A stretch of DNA of 64,000 nucleotides from an uncultured Flavobacteriales bacterium. GTDB taxonomy: Bacteria > Bacteroidota > Bacteroidia > Flavobacteriales_D > Crocinitomicaceae. Where the stretch lies: assembly GCA_903945495.1 (NCBI GenBank), contig CAJAVU010000023.1, positions 21,220-85,219 on the forward strand, given 5' to 3'. Of the stretch, positions 1 to 10,493 are shown piece after piece. Position 1 is the stretch's first letter. The number at the start of each line of letters is the position of its first letter. A program made the position numbers and the translations under genes. The notes beneath the pieces are model-generated. The model worked only from the letters and a program-made list of their open reading frames with translations, was not told the DNA's origin and searched no databases.

Positions 1-1002
1 AGTCAATTATATGCGTTGATTCATACTGAGAATGCGATTGGGAATACACAAAACCTAACTTTTACCGAAGAAATTGTTTCGATTAACAAAGAACCAATTC
101 AACATATTTCAACTGAAACAATTCAAACGATTGAAGAACCACTTCCTGAAGTTGAAAATATAGATGAAGTCGAAGCAGATATTGAAACTCCAATTGAAGT
201 TCCTGTCGAAATTCCGATTGACAACCAAGAAATTGAGCCAAGTATTTCTCCAATCGTTTTAGAAGAAGAGGATGACGAGGAAGATTTCGATGCTGAATTT
301 ATTTCATTGAACATTCGAGGAAATGAAGAACTTCAACAGGAAGATATCCAAGTCCCAATTGTAGAAGTAGAACCAAGTCATTTAGAATCATCAGATTCGG
401 ATGATCTAGAAATTGAACAAAGCGCATTTGAAACAGTAATTGAAGAAGAACCTGTTTCAGAAGTCGAAGAACAAGAAGATCCAGTCATCGAAAAGTTTGA
501 AAGAGAAATCTTTTCTGAAGCCATTTCTGCAAATTATAATTTAGATCATTTAGCGCCAATTGAAACGACTATAATTGATGAAGAAATTGAAGAGGAAATT
601 TTTGTACCCACAGTGAATTCTGTTTCAGGTAAAAAGTCATTTTCTTCTTGGTTGCGCTCAAACGAGAATGATGAACAACCAAAATTTGACGCAGAAAAAG
701 ATCGAATTAATGCAATTGTAGATCAATTTATAAAAGAAGAACCAAAAATTTCGCGTCCTTCAAAAGAGATAATTATTGAGGAAAAACCAAAGAAAGAATT
801 CTTCTCTCCTACTAAGAAAGCTAAGGAAAGCCTGGACATTCACAGCATGCCTGTTAGTGAAACTCTTGCAAAAATATTTGCTCTACAGGGCAATTATCCG
901 AAAGCAATTTTCGCATATGAACAATTAATCTTGATAAATCCAGAAAAAAAGATTTTCTTTGCATCCCGAATTGAAGAATTAAAGAAAAAGTTAAATACAT
1001 AA
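1..1002 (+). CDS. Tetratricopeptide-repeat protein, C-terminal part (5' end outside window)
   Basis: The frame is open from base 1, so the start lies upstream of the window; 333 codons are visible. The first 250 or so residues are a very acidic, low-complexity region rich in Glu, Ile, Val and Pro and look disordered. The last 50 residues form a TPR-like helix pair (GNYPKAIFAYEQLILINP), followed by a basic tail. The gene ends 3 nt before secG and is probably cotranscribed with it. The TPR suggests a protein-protein interaction role, and the proximity to secG hints at the cell envelope, but the actual function is unknown. The acidic region has drifted in composition and will give spurious database hits. 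Confidence 0.75.
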   Translation, partial: SQLYALIHTENAIGNTQNLTFTEEIVSINKEPIQHISTETIQTIEEPLPEVENIDEVEADIETPIEVPVEIPIDNQEIEPSISPIVLEEEDDEEDFDAEFISLNIRGNEELQQEDIQVPIVEVEPSHLESSDSDDLEIEQSAFETVIEEEPVSEVEEQEDPVIEKFEREIFSEAISANYNLDHLAPIETTIIDEEIEEEIFVPTVNSVSGKKSFSSWLRSNENDEQPKFDAEKDRINAIVDQFIKEEPKISRPSKEIIIEEKPKKEFFSPTKKAKESLDIHSMPVSETLAKIFALQGNYPKAIFAYEQLILINPEKKIFFASRIEELKKKLNT

Positions 1003-1005
1003 ACA

Positions 1006-1329
1006 ATGGATATTTTATTTTCAACTATCATCATTTTAGCAAGTGTTTTATTAATCCTTGTTGTATACGTTCAAAATCCAAAAGGTGGAGGTTTGAGTTC
1101 AGATTTTGGTGCAGCACAGCAAATTGGTGGTGTACAAAAAACAAATGATTTCATTGATAAAGCGACTTGGTCGTTGGCTGGTGTGATTATGGTTTTGAGC
1201 ATCATTTTAACGCTTCGTTCAAAAACACCTGAACCACAAGCAATTGATCCTGCGAAAACAGAACAAGGTCAACAACAAAAACCAGGTGGACAAAACCAAG
1301 CTGGAGGACAACAAAAACAAGGTAAGTAA
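1006..1329 (+). CDS. secG: Preprotein translocase subunit SecG
   Basis: This 107-residue protein has two hydrophobic segments (about residues 3-22 and 52-70). They are separated by the SecG loop, which contains QNPKGGGLSSDFG and a QIGGVQKTNDFIDKATW-like segment. The tail after residue 75 is Gln/Gly/Lys-rich and low in complexity. SecG is the small accessory subunit of the SecYEG channel in the inner membrane and assists SecA-driven export. It starts 3 nt after the preceding TPR gene and is followed by a strong hairpin terminator, so it ends that transcription unit. Confidence 0.93.
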   Translation: MDILFSTIIILASVLLILVVYVQNPKGGGLSSDFGAAQQIGGVQKTNDFIDKATWSLAGVIMVLSIILTLRSKTPEPQAIDPAKTEQGQQQKPGGQNQAGGQQKQGK

Positions 1330-1351
1330 TACTTAGCAACTCATTATAATT

Positions 1352-1389
1352 AAAATGTCAGTATGTCATACATGCTGACATTTTTTTTT
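1352..1389 (+). terminator. Rho-independent terminator after secG
   Basis: Inverted repeat with arms ATGTCAGTATGT and ACATGCTGACAT around a 3-nt loop. The stem is 12 bp with a single U-G wobble, is extended by A-U pairs, and runs into nine T residues. Confidence 0.9.
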
Positions 1390-1413
1390 GAATTAAATCT
1401 CAAAAACCGAATT

Positions 1414-1445
1414 TTTGTCTTAAACCACTACTTGGCATAAATTTG
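1414..1445 (+). promoter_or_regulatory. Bacteroidota-type promoter of groES-groEL
   Basis: TTTG at 1414-1417 and TAAATTTG at 1438-1445 match the -33 TTTG / -7 TAnnTTTG consensus, with 20 nt between them. The start codon of groES is 42 nt beyond the -7 box. A 5-bp inverted repeat CCACT (1425-1429) / AGTGG (1450-1454) brackets the -7 box. No CIRCE element is visible. Confidence 0.75.
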
Positions 1446-1487
1446 GGGAAGTGGGGAACGTCAAATTTTAATTAAACAAATACAGAT

Positions 1488-1763
1488 ATGTCAACAAATT
1501 TCAAACCTTTAGCAGATAGAGTTCTTATTGAACCAGCTGCGGCGGAACAAAAAACAGCGAGTGGAATTATCATTCCTGACACAGCGAAAGAGAAACCATT
1601 AAAAGGAATTGTAATTGCAGCTGGAAACGGTAAAACAGATGAGCCAATGACAGTAAAAGTGGGCGATACAGTTTTGTTTGGTCAATATTCAGGAACGGAA
1701 ATTAAATTAGACGGTAAAACGTTTTTAATTATGCGTGAAGCAGATATCTACGGTATATTTTAA
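1488..1763 (+). CDS. groES: Co-chaperonin GroES
   Basis: The 91-residue protein has the full GroES pattern: N-terminal [10 protein letters not shown], mobile loop [18 protein letters not shown], and a C-terminal segment with READIYGIF in place of the usual ESDILAI. It forms the heptameric lid of the GroEL cage and releases folding substrates after ATP hydrolysis. It is the first gene of a two-gene operon, with groEL starting 26 nt downstream. The length is typical (about 90-97). Confidence 0.97.
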   Translation: MSTNFKPLADRVLIEPAAAEQKTASGIIIPDTAKEKPLKGIVIAAGNGKTDEPMTVKVGDTVLFGQYSGTEIKLDGKTFLIMREADIYGIF

Positions 1764-1771
1764 TTCATTAA

Positions 1772-3423
<1,652 letters not shown>

Positions 3424-3424
<1 letters not shown>

Positions 3425-3454
3425 TGAATTCCGGATTCGGAATTTAGAATTCAT
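3424..3454. repeat. Short inverted repeat after groEL
   Basis: ATGAATTC at 3424-3431 and its exact complement GAATTCAT at 3447-3454 enclose a 15-nt loop. The first arm begins at the last base of the groEL stop codon. The region that follows (to about 3540) is less AT-rich than other spacers here and contains a GTCCGTCTCGCGGCGG stretch. It may be a dispersed intergenic element; there is no second copy in this window. Confidence 0.4.
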
Positions 3455-3547
3455 GATTTTGGATTACAGAGTCCGTCTCGCGGCGGATTCTTACTCGTTT
3501 CTTTCTTCCCGAAGCAATTCGGATAGCGAGAACGGCTATATATAAAG

Positions 3548-3580
3548 AACTCTCTTCAGTAATGGAGGGAGTTTTCTTTT
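3548..3580 (+). terminator. Rho-independent terminator after groEL
   Basis: Arms AACTCTCTTC (3548-3557) and GGAGGGAGTT (3564-3573) pair fully, allowing two U-G wobbles. They enclose a 6-nt loop and are followed by a T-rich tract. Confidence 0.85.
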
Positions 3581-3632
3581 TCAGGCAACTATTCAAAATT
3601 CAAGTTGTAATTAAGGTATAAAATCGACTGTC

Positions 3633-4328
3633 ATGAAAACTATCATTCTAACATTTCTATCTGTAATCGTTCTTGATTCTCCCCTTCTTGCTCAACAAAG
3701 AATGGGTATCGATGTATCATCGAGATTAACGGACATTACCCTTTCTACCAACTATCAAAAAGTTGTCAAGAAAAATTTTCTAATCAGCGGTGGTTTAACG
3801 TTTGGATCCTTGGGACGCAAATTCATTGACTTTGATAATGACACAACGTTGTTGAAAAATGGCTTCATCATTCAATCTCCTTATGCAAATGTTTCAACTT
3901 CATTCAGAGGAACAGATGGGAACTATTATCAATTGACGCGCTACAACATGAATTCAAAAGGAATTGGTATTTCCTTAGGCCTTGGTGTATTCAAAGAATT
4001 TAGTGTAAATCATGGCATTCGCTTTAACCTGAATTCAAAATTCTATGTAGTTAATTCAAGAATTCACACTGGGTATTTTAATAGTGAAAATTCATTTTTT
4101 TCCTATTTAATTTACCATCAGAACTATTTTGTAGGTTCAATAAGTCCAGAAGTATATCATACCATTCGTTTAAGTGGAAGATCAACATTGTACTATGGTA
4201 TTAAGTTGCCCTACTACTTTTCCCTTGATAAAGGAAAATTCAGACCAACCAACTCCAACGAATTATTAGCTGGATTTGAAGCAGATTTAAGTGTTGGTTT
4301 AACCTATGTTATTGGGAAATGTGACTAG
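3633..4328 (+). CDS. Exported protein of unknown function, possibly a small beta-barrel
   Basis: 231 residues begin with a clear signal peptide (about residues 1-20, ending ...SPLLAQQ). The mature part is rich in alternating hydrophobic/polar stretches with many aromatic residues and Gly-Tyr turns (GISLGLGVFKEF, LSVGLTYVIGKC), as in small outer-membrane barrels or porin-like proteins of Bacteroidota. I do not recognise a named family. It stands alone between the groEL terminator and a J-domain gene and has no obvious partner. The predicted location is periplasm or outer membrane, by inference only. Confidence 0.6.
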   Translation: MKTIILTFLSVIVLDSPLLAQQRMGIDVSSRLTDITLSTNYQKVVKKNFLISGGLTFGSLGRKFIDFDNDTTLLKNGFIIQSPYANVSTSFRGTDGNYYQLTRYNMNSKGIGISLGLGVFKEFSVNHGIRFNLNSKFYVVNSRIHTGYFNSENSFFSYLIYHQNYFVGSISPEVYHTIRLSGRSTLYYGIKLPYYFSLDKGKFRPTNSNELLAGFEADLSVGLTYVIGKCD

Positions 4329-4340
4329 AAAGGAAACTGT

Positions 4341-4348
4341 TACTTTTG
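4341..4348 (+). promoter_or_regulatory. TAnnTTTG box upstream of the J-domain gene
   Basis: TACTTTTG lies 40 nt before the start codon at 4389. No good -33 TTTG accompanies it, so the call is tentative. Confidence 0.45.
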
Positions 4349-4388
4349 AATAACTATTCATTCCAATAGAATTCTTATTTTCGTTTTC

Positions 4389-5174
4389 ATGTTGGCGTTA
4401 TCATTTGAACCTATTTCTGAATTACCTAGTTGGGTAGTTGCAACAATATTTGGTGTTCCTTTCATCGGTGGACTGATATTCTACGGTTATAAAACAAGGC
4501 ACGCAAAATCATGGCGAAAAGGAATTTTCCCTTTATCACTAAAGCCAACAGATGATAACTTTTTGGAAGCTTATTTAGCATTAGGAGCAAAACTTATTCT
4601 GATCAATTATTCTGAATCGAAAGGAAAAACGGTGTATCTAAATAATTATTTCAATCGGTATTTCCGTTTCTCAAATTATAATTTTGGCGATTCATTATTG
4701 TTTTCTTTAAAATATCCAATCCAAACAAAAAGTGTTACTGATTGGTTAAAGCTACATTACTCAGATGAACGTTCGCGAAGCCAAGTTATTTATTTTTTAA
4801 CAGGACTAACATTAGTTACAGGTGCTATTACCAAAAATGAAATGGCTTTCCTACTCGAAATTAATTCACAACTTGATTTAAAACCCGAACACCTTAAACA
4901 AATAATTGCAATTTATGCTTCCTATTCTCAATCAACCAAAGAGAAGAATAAAAAACAAGTATACAACGCAAGCCAAACCAATGATTGCGATATTCTGGGT
5001 ATTACAATCAACGCTACACCTCACGAAATCAAAAAAGCGTATCGCAAATTGGTAAAAATCCATCACCCAGATAACTTTGCTCAGCATTCGGACTATCAGC
5101 AAAAAATAGCGAGTGAGAAATTTATACTAATTCAGAATGCCTACGAGCGTTTAATGAAAAAAATGGATGAATAA
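4389..5174 (+). CDS. Membrane-anchored J-domain protein, DjlA-like
   Basis: Of the 261 residues, about 15-35 form one transmembrane segment. Residues 55-190 or so are a mostly helical region placed like the TerB-like domain of DjlA (LTLVTGAITKNEMAFLLEI). The last 65 residues are a J domain with the essential HPD tripeptide in context KIHHPDNFAQ. J proteins stimulate the ATPase of DnaK, so this one probably recruits DnaK to the inner membrane. The domain order (TM, TerB-like, C-terminal J) matches DjlA, but the sequence is too diverged to assign the symbol. A bidirectional terminator separates it from convergent ahcY. Confidence 0.75.
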   Translation: MLALSFEPISELPSWVVATIFGVPFIGGLIFYGYKTRHAKSWRKGIFPLSLKPTDDNFLEAYLALGAKLILINYSESKGKTVYLNNYFNRYFRFSNYNFGDSLLFSLKYPIQTKSVTDWLKLHYSDERSRSQVIYFLTGLTLVTGAITKNEMAFLLEINSQLDLKPEHLKQIIAIYASYSQSTKEKNKKQVYNASQTNDCDILGITINATPHEIKKAYRKLVKIHHPDNFAQHSDYQQKIASEKFILIQNAYERLMKKMDE

Positions 5175-5202
5175 AAAAAGGAACCCCGAAGGATTCCTTT
5201 TC
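5175..5202. terminator. Bidirectional terminator between the J-domain gene and ahcY
   Basis: The arms AAAAGGAACC and GGATTCCTTTT form a hairpin with A and T tracts on both sides. It can serve the convergent genes on either strand. Confidence 0.75.
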
Positions 5203-5222
5203 ATATCTAGAGAAATTTAATT

Positions 5223-6536
5223 CTAGTATCTGTAGTGCTCAGCTTTGTATGGTCCTTCAACTGCCACACCAATGTAATCTGCTTGATCTTGACGTAAAGT
5301 TTCCAATTCAACTCCAATTTTCGCTAAATGCAAACGCGCTACTTTCTCATCCAAGTGTTTTGGAAGCATATAAACATCATTTCCATAATTAGCACTGTTT
5401 TGCCATAATTCCAATTGAGCCAATGTTTGGTTCGTGAATGAATTTGACATTACGAATGATGGGTGACCTGTTGCACAACCTAAGTTTACCAAACGACCTT
5501 CAGCTAAAACGATGATGTCATTTCCTCTGATTGTATACATATCAACTTGTGGTTTGATAGTGTTTTTTGTTGAACCATAGTTAGAGTTTAACCAAGCCAT
5601 ATCGATTTCGTTATCGAAGTGTCCAATGTTACAAACGATCGCTTTATCTTTCATCGCTTCAAAGTGACGTCCAACAACGATGTCTTTGTTTCCAGTTGTT
5701 GTAACGATGATATCACCTAATCCGATAACTGTATCTAATTTCTTCACTTCGAATCCGTCCATTGCAGCTTGTAACGCACAAATTGGATCGATTTCAGTAA
5801 CGATAACACGTGCACCTGCACCTTTCAAAGAAGCAGCTGAACCTTTACCAACATCTCCGTAACCACAAACAACCGCAACTTTACCAGCCATCATAACATC
5901 CGTAGCACGACGAATTGAATCTACCAAAGACTCTTTACATCCGTATTTGTTATCAAATTTAGATTTTGTAACTGAGTCATTGACGTTAATTGCAGGCATT
6001 ACCAATGTTCCGTTTTTCACACGCTCATACAAACGGTGAACTCCAGTTGTTGTTTCTTCAGAAAGACCTTTAATATCTTTTGTTAATTCTGGGTAACGAT
6101 CGAATACCATGTTCGTTAAATCACCACCATCATCCAAAATCATGTTCAATGGTTTACCACCTTCGAAAGCAAAAATTGTTTGCTCAATACACCAGTCAAA
6201 CTCTTCTTCGTTCATACCTTTCCAAGCATAAACTGGAATACCTGCAGCAGCAATCGCAGCAGCAGCATGATCTTGTGTAGAGAAAATGTTACAAGATGAC
6301 CAAGTAACTTCCGCTCCAAGATCAAGCAATGTTTCAATTAACACAGCAGTTTGGATTGTCATGTGTAAACAACCAGCGATGCGTGCACCAGCCAATGGTT
6401 TTTTACCAGCGAATTCTTCGCGTAATGACATTAATCCTGGCATTTCAGCTTCAGCCAATGTAATTTCTTTGCGTCCCCACTCAGCAAGACTAATGTCTTT
6501 TACTTTGTACGCTAATTTTTCTGTTGTATTACTCAT
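5223..6536 (-). CDS. ahcY: Adenosylhomocysteinase (S-adenosylhomocysteine hydrolase)
   Basis: 437 residues at full family length. It contains the Rossmann NAD-binding loop [18 protein letters not shown], the N-terminal substrate motif [16 protein letters not shown], and the C-terminal signature ending ...YKAEHYRY. It splits S-adenosylhomocysteine into adenosine and homocysteine, removing the product inhibitor of SAM-dependent methyltransferases. The TAAATTTG box at 6567-6574 gives a 30-nt leader. It is monocistronic, with a terminator shared with the convergent J-domain gene. Confidence 0.97.
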   Translation of the reverse strand: MSNTTEKLAYKVKDISLAEWGRKEITLAEAEMPGLMSLREEFAGKKPLAGARIAGCLHMTIQTAVLIETLLDLGAEVTWSSCNIFSTQDHAAAAIAAAGIPVYAWKGMNEEEFDWCIEQTIFAFEGGKPLNMILDDGGDLTNMVFDRYPELTKDIKGLSEETTTGVHRLYERVKNGTLVMPAINVNDSVTKSKFDNKYGCKESLVDSIRRATDVMMAGKVAVVCGYGDVGKGSAASLKGAGARVIVTEIDPICALQAAMDGFEVKKLDTVIGLGDIIVTTTGNKDIVVGRHFEAMKDKAIVCNIGHFDNEIDMAWLNSNYGSTKNTIKPQVDMYTIRGNDIIVLAEGRLVNLGCATGHPSFVMSNSFTNQTLAQLELWQNSANYGNDVYMLPKHLDEKVARLHLAKIGVELETLRQDQADYIGVAVEGPYKAEHYRY

Positions 6537-6566
6537 ATTACTTATTGATTCCTATTTTTAAGTGTG

Positions 6567-6574
6567 CAAATTTA
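6567..6574 (-). promoter_or_regulatory. -7 box of ahcY
   Basis: On the minus strand this reads TAAATTTG, a perfect TAnnTTTG, 30 nt before the ahcY start codon. No clear -33 TTTG is seen. Confidence 0.6.
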
Positions 6575-6648
6575 CGAAACTACTTTGTTATATAAAAATT
6601 TGAATGATTTGAATGATTTTCAAATAATCGAATTATCAAATCTTTGAA

Positions 6649-7668
6649 TCACAATCGTTTTTTAATCATTTCTTCGATACAGTCAATAAATCGTGGATGG
6701 TCATTTGAACTTGGCACCAATTGCACCTTTTCACCACCATGTTCTTCAAAAATCTCTTGGTATTCACCACCAATTTCAATAATTGTTTCTAGACAATCAG
6801 CTACAAACGCTGGACTAAACACCAACAATTTCTTTGCGCCTTTCTTTCCCCATTCTTCAACCACTTTATCAGAGAAAGGTGTCAACCATTTCTTATCTAA
6901 ACGCGATTGAAAACAAACGGTGTATTTATCTTCGGGAATGTTTAGTTTCGAAGCAATTAATCGCGTTGTAGCGTAACTCGTTGCTTTGTAACAAAACTTA
7001 TTTTTCTCATTCACTTCTGATTCGCAGGGTTGATCTGAGCACAAATCTGTTTCTTCATATACTTTATCAACTTGTCGTTCTGGCAAACCATGGTATGAGA
7101 AAAGTACGTGATCATATTCTTCCCAGTTAAACTCTTTTGCTCGATCAACAATTGAATCAATATACCCTTCATGATTCCAAAACTGACTTACAATTTTCAC
7201 TTCCGGAATTACCCACCATTTGCGAATAATGTCCATTGCTTTTTCGATAGCAGAACCACTTGAAGCACTGGCATATTGCGGAAACAATGGAATTATAATG
7301 ATTTGATCGTAATTGGCTTGATGCATTTTTTCAAGAACAACATCCATACTAGGATTTTGATAACGCATCGCCATTTCAACCGTCACGTCAGAATCATTAA
7401 AACGCTCTTGAACTAACTTTACAACATTTTCCGTATGTGTCATCAAAGGCGAAACACCTTTTCCGAATTCCCATAATTCTTTATAAATCTTTGCTGATTT
7501 CGGTGCTCTAAAAGGAACAATAATCCCGTTGACCAAAAGTTTTCTCGCCAACCATGGAATATCAATTACGCGTGGGTCATTTAAAAACTCACTTAAATAA
7601 CGTCTAACATCACTTGTGCTTGGGCTATCTGGAGTTCCTAATTGAATTAAAAGTACGCCTGTTTTCAT
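6649..7668 (-). CDS. hemH: Ferrochelatase
   Basis: The 339-residue protein starts MKTGVLLIQLGTPDSP. An upstream in-frame TTG at 7707 would add 13 residues, but the ATG at 7668 begins exactly at the conserved ferrochelatase N-terminus, so I chose it. The metal-binding histidine lies in FSYHGLPERQ, and the C-terminal SPAFVADCLETI...E stretch matches the family. A Cys-rich segment (DLCSDQPCESE) follows the catalytic His. It inserts Fe(2+) into the porphyrin ring in the last step of haem synthesis. It lies 57 nt downstream of the substrate-binding-like gene on the same strand and may share its transcript. Confidence 0.95.
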   Translation of the reverse strand: MKTGVLLIQLGTPDSPSTSDVRRYLSEFLNDPRVIDIPWLARKLLVNGIIVPFRAPKSAKIYKELWEFGKGVSPLMTHTENVVKLVQERFNDSDVTVEMAMRYQNPSMDVVLEKMHQANYDQIIIIPLFPQYASASSGSAIEKAMDIIRKWWVIPEVKIVSQFWNHEGYIDSIVDRAKEFNWEEYDHVLFSYHGLPERQVDKVYEETDLCSDQPCESEVNEKNKFCYKATSYATTRLIASKLNIPEDKYTVCFQSRLDKKWLTPFSDKVVEEWGKKGAKKLLVFSPAFVADCLETIIEIGGEYQEIFEEHGGEKVQLVPSSNDHPRFIDCIEEMIKKRL

Positions 7669-7725
7669 ATAATCTGTTCTTTTCAAAAAGTGTTGAAAGA
7701 ATAACATTCCCCAACATCAATTGTT

Positions 7726-8589
7726 TTAATTCGAATAAAATAATTTTTGCTGCCATCCTTCAGCTTGATCTTCGCGCAACAGATTCAACTTTAATAAAAA
7801 GCGAATTGTTTTATCAAATGCCAATGGATACTCTATTCCTTCGTAATTCCAATCTGTTTCTATTAACCAATTTTGTACTTGACCAGAACGCAAATTGTAA
7901 CGCCAAGAAATTACTTCAACTGTGTTTTCATCCTTTTTAACTTCCAAGGCTTTGTGATTTACAATTTCGCACATCTTTTTTAAAAGATCCGCATGAGAAG
8001 CTAAAACCTCATTTCTTACAGCAATCACAAAACATGGCCAAGGTGTGACAACTTCATCAATGTATCTGCATTTACCTTGTTCGGTGAAGGGGAATGTTGT
8101 GTATTTCTCCCACAAGAATCCTTGTGCTTCGTTATGTTCCAAAGCCCACAAACCTCCGTAAATATCGCCGACCACATTAAATTTTAATTCGTCCGGATTC
8201 CAACCCTCTTGACCTGCCTTAACATATGCCATCAAATGAGAACCTGATCCTTCACGAGAAATAGCGAACGTTTGACCTTTTAATTGGTCAACTGTTTTGA
8301 TATCAGAATTGAAAGGAACATGCACTCCCCAATGAAGTGGAGTCACAACATATACCTGTATAATCTTCGCTTTTAATCCTTCTAAGATTGATTTCGTTAT
8401 TCCTTCAGTCAACAGAACAGCAATATCAAGACTTCCGGATTCTAAACCACGAATCATTTGTCCAGTCCCTCCGCTCATGTCACTCCAGTGTAAATCCAAG
8501 CCAATCTCTCTGAATTTCCCTTCCTCTATGGCTAATTTCCATGGCAAGTTAAAATGCTCTGGAACGCCTCCAATTTTTAGACCTTTCAT
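7726..8589 (-). CDS. Signal-less periplasmic-binding-protein-like protein (NMT1/THI5-type fold)
   Basis: 287 residues resemble the substrate-binding proteins of nitrate/sulfonate/taurine and HMP-precursor transporters (LKIGGVPEHFNLPWKLAIEEG, then DIAVLLTEG and FAISREGSGSHL). There is no signal peptide: the protein begins directly with the first beta strand, so it should be cytoplasmic. Its start overlaps the stop of the MsbA-type ABC gene by 4 nt (ATGA), implying translational coupling. Similar soluble, cytoplasmic members exist in bacteria and fungi, where their ligand is largely unknown. I do not assign a substrate. The pairing with an exporter rather than an importer is unusual. Confidence 0.75.
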   Translation of the reverse strand: MKGLKIGGVPEHFNLPWKLAIEEGKFREIGLDLHWSDMSGGTGQMIRGLESGSLDIAVLLTEGITKSILEGLKAKIIQVYVVTPLHWGVHVPFNSDIKTVDQLKGQTFAISREGSGSHLMAYVKAGQEGWNPDELKFNVVGDIYGGLWALEHNEAQGFLWEKYTTFPFTEQGKCRYIDEVVTPWPCFVIAVRNEVLASHADLLKKMCEIVNHKALEVKKDENTVEVISWRYNLRSGQVQNWLIETDWNYEGIEYPLAFDKTIRFLLKLNLLREDQAEGWQQKLFYSN

Positions 8590-10370
8590 TCTTTTTCTTC
8601 TTTAAACTGCATGTCAAACAGTTTTCGGTAATAGCCATCTTGACTTAATAATTCACTATGACTTCCAATTTCTTTTATTTCACCTTTATCTAGAACCACG
8701 ATCTTGTCGGCATTTTGGATGGTCGACAAACGGTGCGCAATAACAATCGATGTTCTTCCTTTCGTCAATTCTTCTGTTGCTTTCTGAATCATTTCTTCCG
8801 ATTCATTGTCAACACTTGAAGTTGCTTCATCCAAGATTAGAATTTCCGGGTTGTAAACACAAGCACGAATAAACGAAAGCAATTGACGTTGTCCAACTGA
8901 TAATACACCACCGCGTTCTCCTACTTCATAATCATAACCTCCAGGCAATTTCTGAATAAATTCATCGGCACCAACAATTTTGGCTGAGGCAATAACCTGT
9001 TCTCGTGTAATTGATTCATCACCTAAGGTAATATTATTGTGAATTGTGTCTGAGAACAAGAAAACGTCTTGAAGTACGATAGCGATATTTCTTCTCAAGC
9101 AATTCAGCTCAATTTCACGAACCTCGGTATTTCCAATATAAATTTCTCCTTTTTGAAATTCATAAAAGCGTCCCAATAGATTGACAATTGTCGATTTCCC
9201 TGCTCCAGTTGCGCCAACAAATGCGACCGTTTCACCAGCTTTTATGGTCAAATCAATGTTCTTCAGAACCCATTCTTCATTTTGATACGCAAAACTCACA
9301 TTTCTAAAAGAGATTTCTTGATCAAAATTACAATGTGTATTTGTGCCTGCGTCTTGAATGTGCTCATCTAAATCAATGATTTCAAACACTCGCTCTGCAC
9401 GAACGGTTCCTCGTTGAAGAATGTTGAATTTATCTGCCAATTGACGTATTGGTCTGTATAACATTTGGATGAAAAGAACGAACGAAAACGTCTCACCATT
9501 CATTTGTTTAATCTGATCCGGTGTTTTACCAGAAACATGTAACGCACCATAAACAAGCAACAAAGCGATTGATAAAGAACTCAGTAATTCTACAACCGGA
9601 AAAAAGATTGAATTGGCCCAAACTGCATTGATATGTGCTTGACGATGACCTTTGTTAATAGTTTCAAAATTTGCGTATTCTTTTCGTTCACGGTTAAACA
9701 ACTGAACAATTGCCATTCCTGTGATTCGTTCCTGCACGAAGGTATTCAGCTTGTTTACCTGAACTCTTTCCAACTGAAAGGAATCACGCATTGCCCGGGC
9801 AAAAATGCGTGTTGCGTACAATAAGATTGGAATCGGAATAATGGTCATTAAGGCTAATTCCCAATTCATCACAAACATGGTAATCACGATCAAAATGAGC
9901 AGGAATAAATCACCAAGAATATCCATTAATCCTGCGGAAAAAACTTCCGTTATTGCTTCCAAATCGGAAACAACTCTGGTAACCAATGCTCCAACCGGTG
10001 TTTTGTCAAAATAACGCATTCTGAAGGTCAAAAGATGCCCAAACAGTTTTTTACGAATATCATTGATAATTGATTGTGCAATTAAATTAGAAAAATAGGA
10101 CCCAACAAATTGTACGATTTGCTCGAGAAATAAAATACCGAGAATAACCAAGGTCCAAAACAAAAGCATTTCTGGTTGAGGCGTTTCTGATTTCAAGTCA
10201 ATATCAATGTAATTCTTCACCATTGAACCAATCAATATCGGACGAGAAACACCAAGTAAAGCGAGTGTCACAGAACAAAATACAGCTAAAGCAAACGTTT
10301 TTCTGTAGGGCTTCAAGTGGGAAACCAAACGCTTAAAAATGGAGATATTAATGGTCGCTTTTTCTGACAT
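8586..10370 (-). CDS. ABC exporter half-transporter (MsbA/MdlB type)
   Basis: 594 residues: an N-terminal six-helix membrane domain (about 15-320), then a nucleotide-binding domain. The NBD has Walker A GATGAGKST, Q-loop VLQDVFLFSDT, ABC signature VGQRQL (degenerate LSGGQ, with SVGQRQ), Walker B ILILDEATSSVD and H-loop IAHRLST. It probably works as a homodimeric exporter of a lipid or drug-like substrate in the inner membrane. The downstream gene overlaps by 4 nt. A TAAATTTG box ends only 5 nt before the ATG, so the message may be leaderless. Confidence 0.92.
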   Translation of the reverse strand: MSEKATINISIFKRLVSHLKPYRKTFALAVFCSVTLALLGVSRPILIGSMVKNYIDIDLKSETPQPEMLLFWTLVILGILFLEQIVQFVGSYFSNLIAQSIINDIRKKLFGHLLTFRMRYFDKTPVGALVTRVVSDLEAITEVFSAGLMDILGDLFLLILIVITMFVMNWELALMTIIPIPILLYATRIFARAMRDSFQLERVQVNKLNTFVQERITGMAIVQLFNRERKEYANFETINKGHRQAHINAVWANSIFFPVVELLSSLSIALLLVYGALHVSGKTPDQIKQMNGETFSFVLFIQMLYRPIRQLADKFNILQRGTVRAERVFEIIDLDEHIQDAGTNTHCNFDQEISFRNVSFAYQNEEWVLKNIDLTIKAGETVAFVGATGAGKSTIVNLLGRFYEFQKGEIYIGNTEVREIELNCLRRNIAIVLQDVFLFSDTIHNNITLGDESITREQVIASAKIVGADEFIQKLPGGYDYEVGERGGVLSVGQRQLLSFIRACVYNPEILILDEATSSVDNESEEMIQKATEELTKGRTSIVIAHRLSTIQNADKIVVLDKGEIKEIGSHSELLSQDGYYRKLFDMQFKEEKE

Positions 10371-10375
10371 GCATG

Positions 10376-10383
10376 CAAATTTA
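10376..10383 (-). promoter_or_regulatory. TAnnTTTG box abutting the ABC exporter start codon
   Basis: The minus strand reads TAAATTTG, then CATGC, then the ATG at 10370. With the box centred near -7, transcription would begin at or next to the start codon. Confidence 0.55.
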
Positions 10384-10493
10384 CCTTTTTTTAACTGCTT
10401 GAATAAATTAGTTCGCTTCTTTTTGCAATTATTAGGAGTGAAAGCAATGAAATTTCTGTAAAATCAATTACTTTTATAGCAAAGCACAACAAA

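Noticed and set aside
123..314. Ser-rich antisense frame
   Set aside because: Complement of the Glu-rich low-complexity segment; composition artefact.
1390..1487. CIRCE-type operator before groES
   Set aside because: No TTAGCACTC/GAGTGCTAA-like arms are present.
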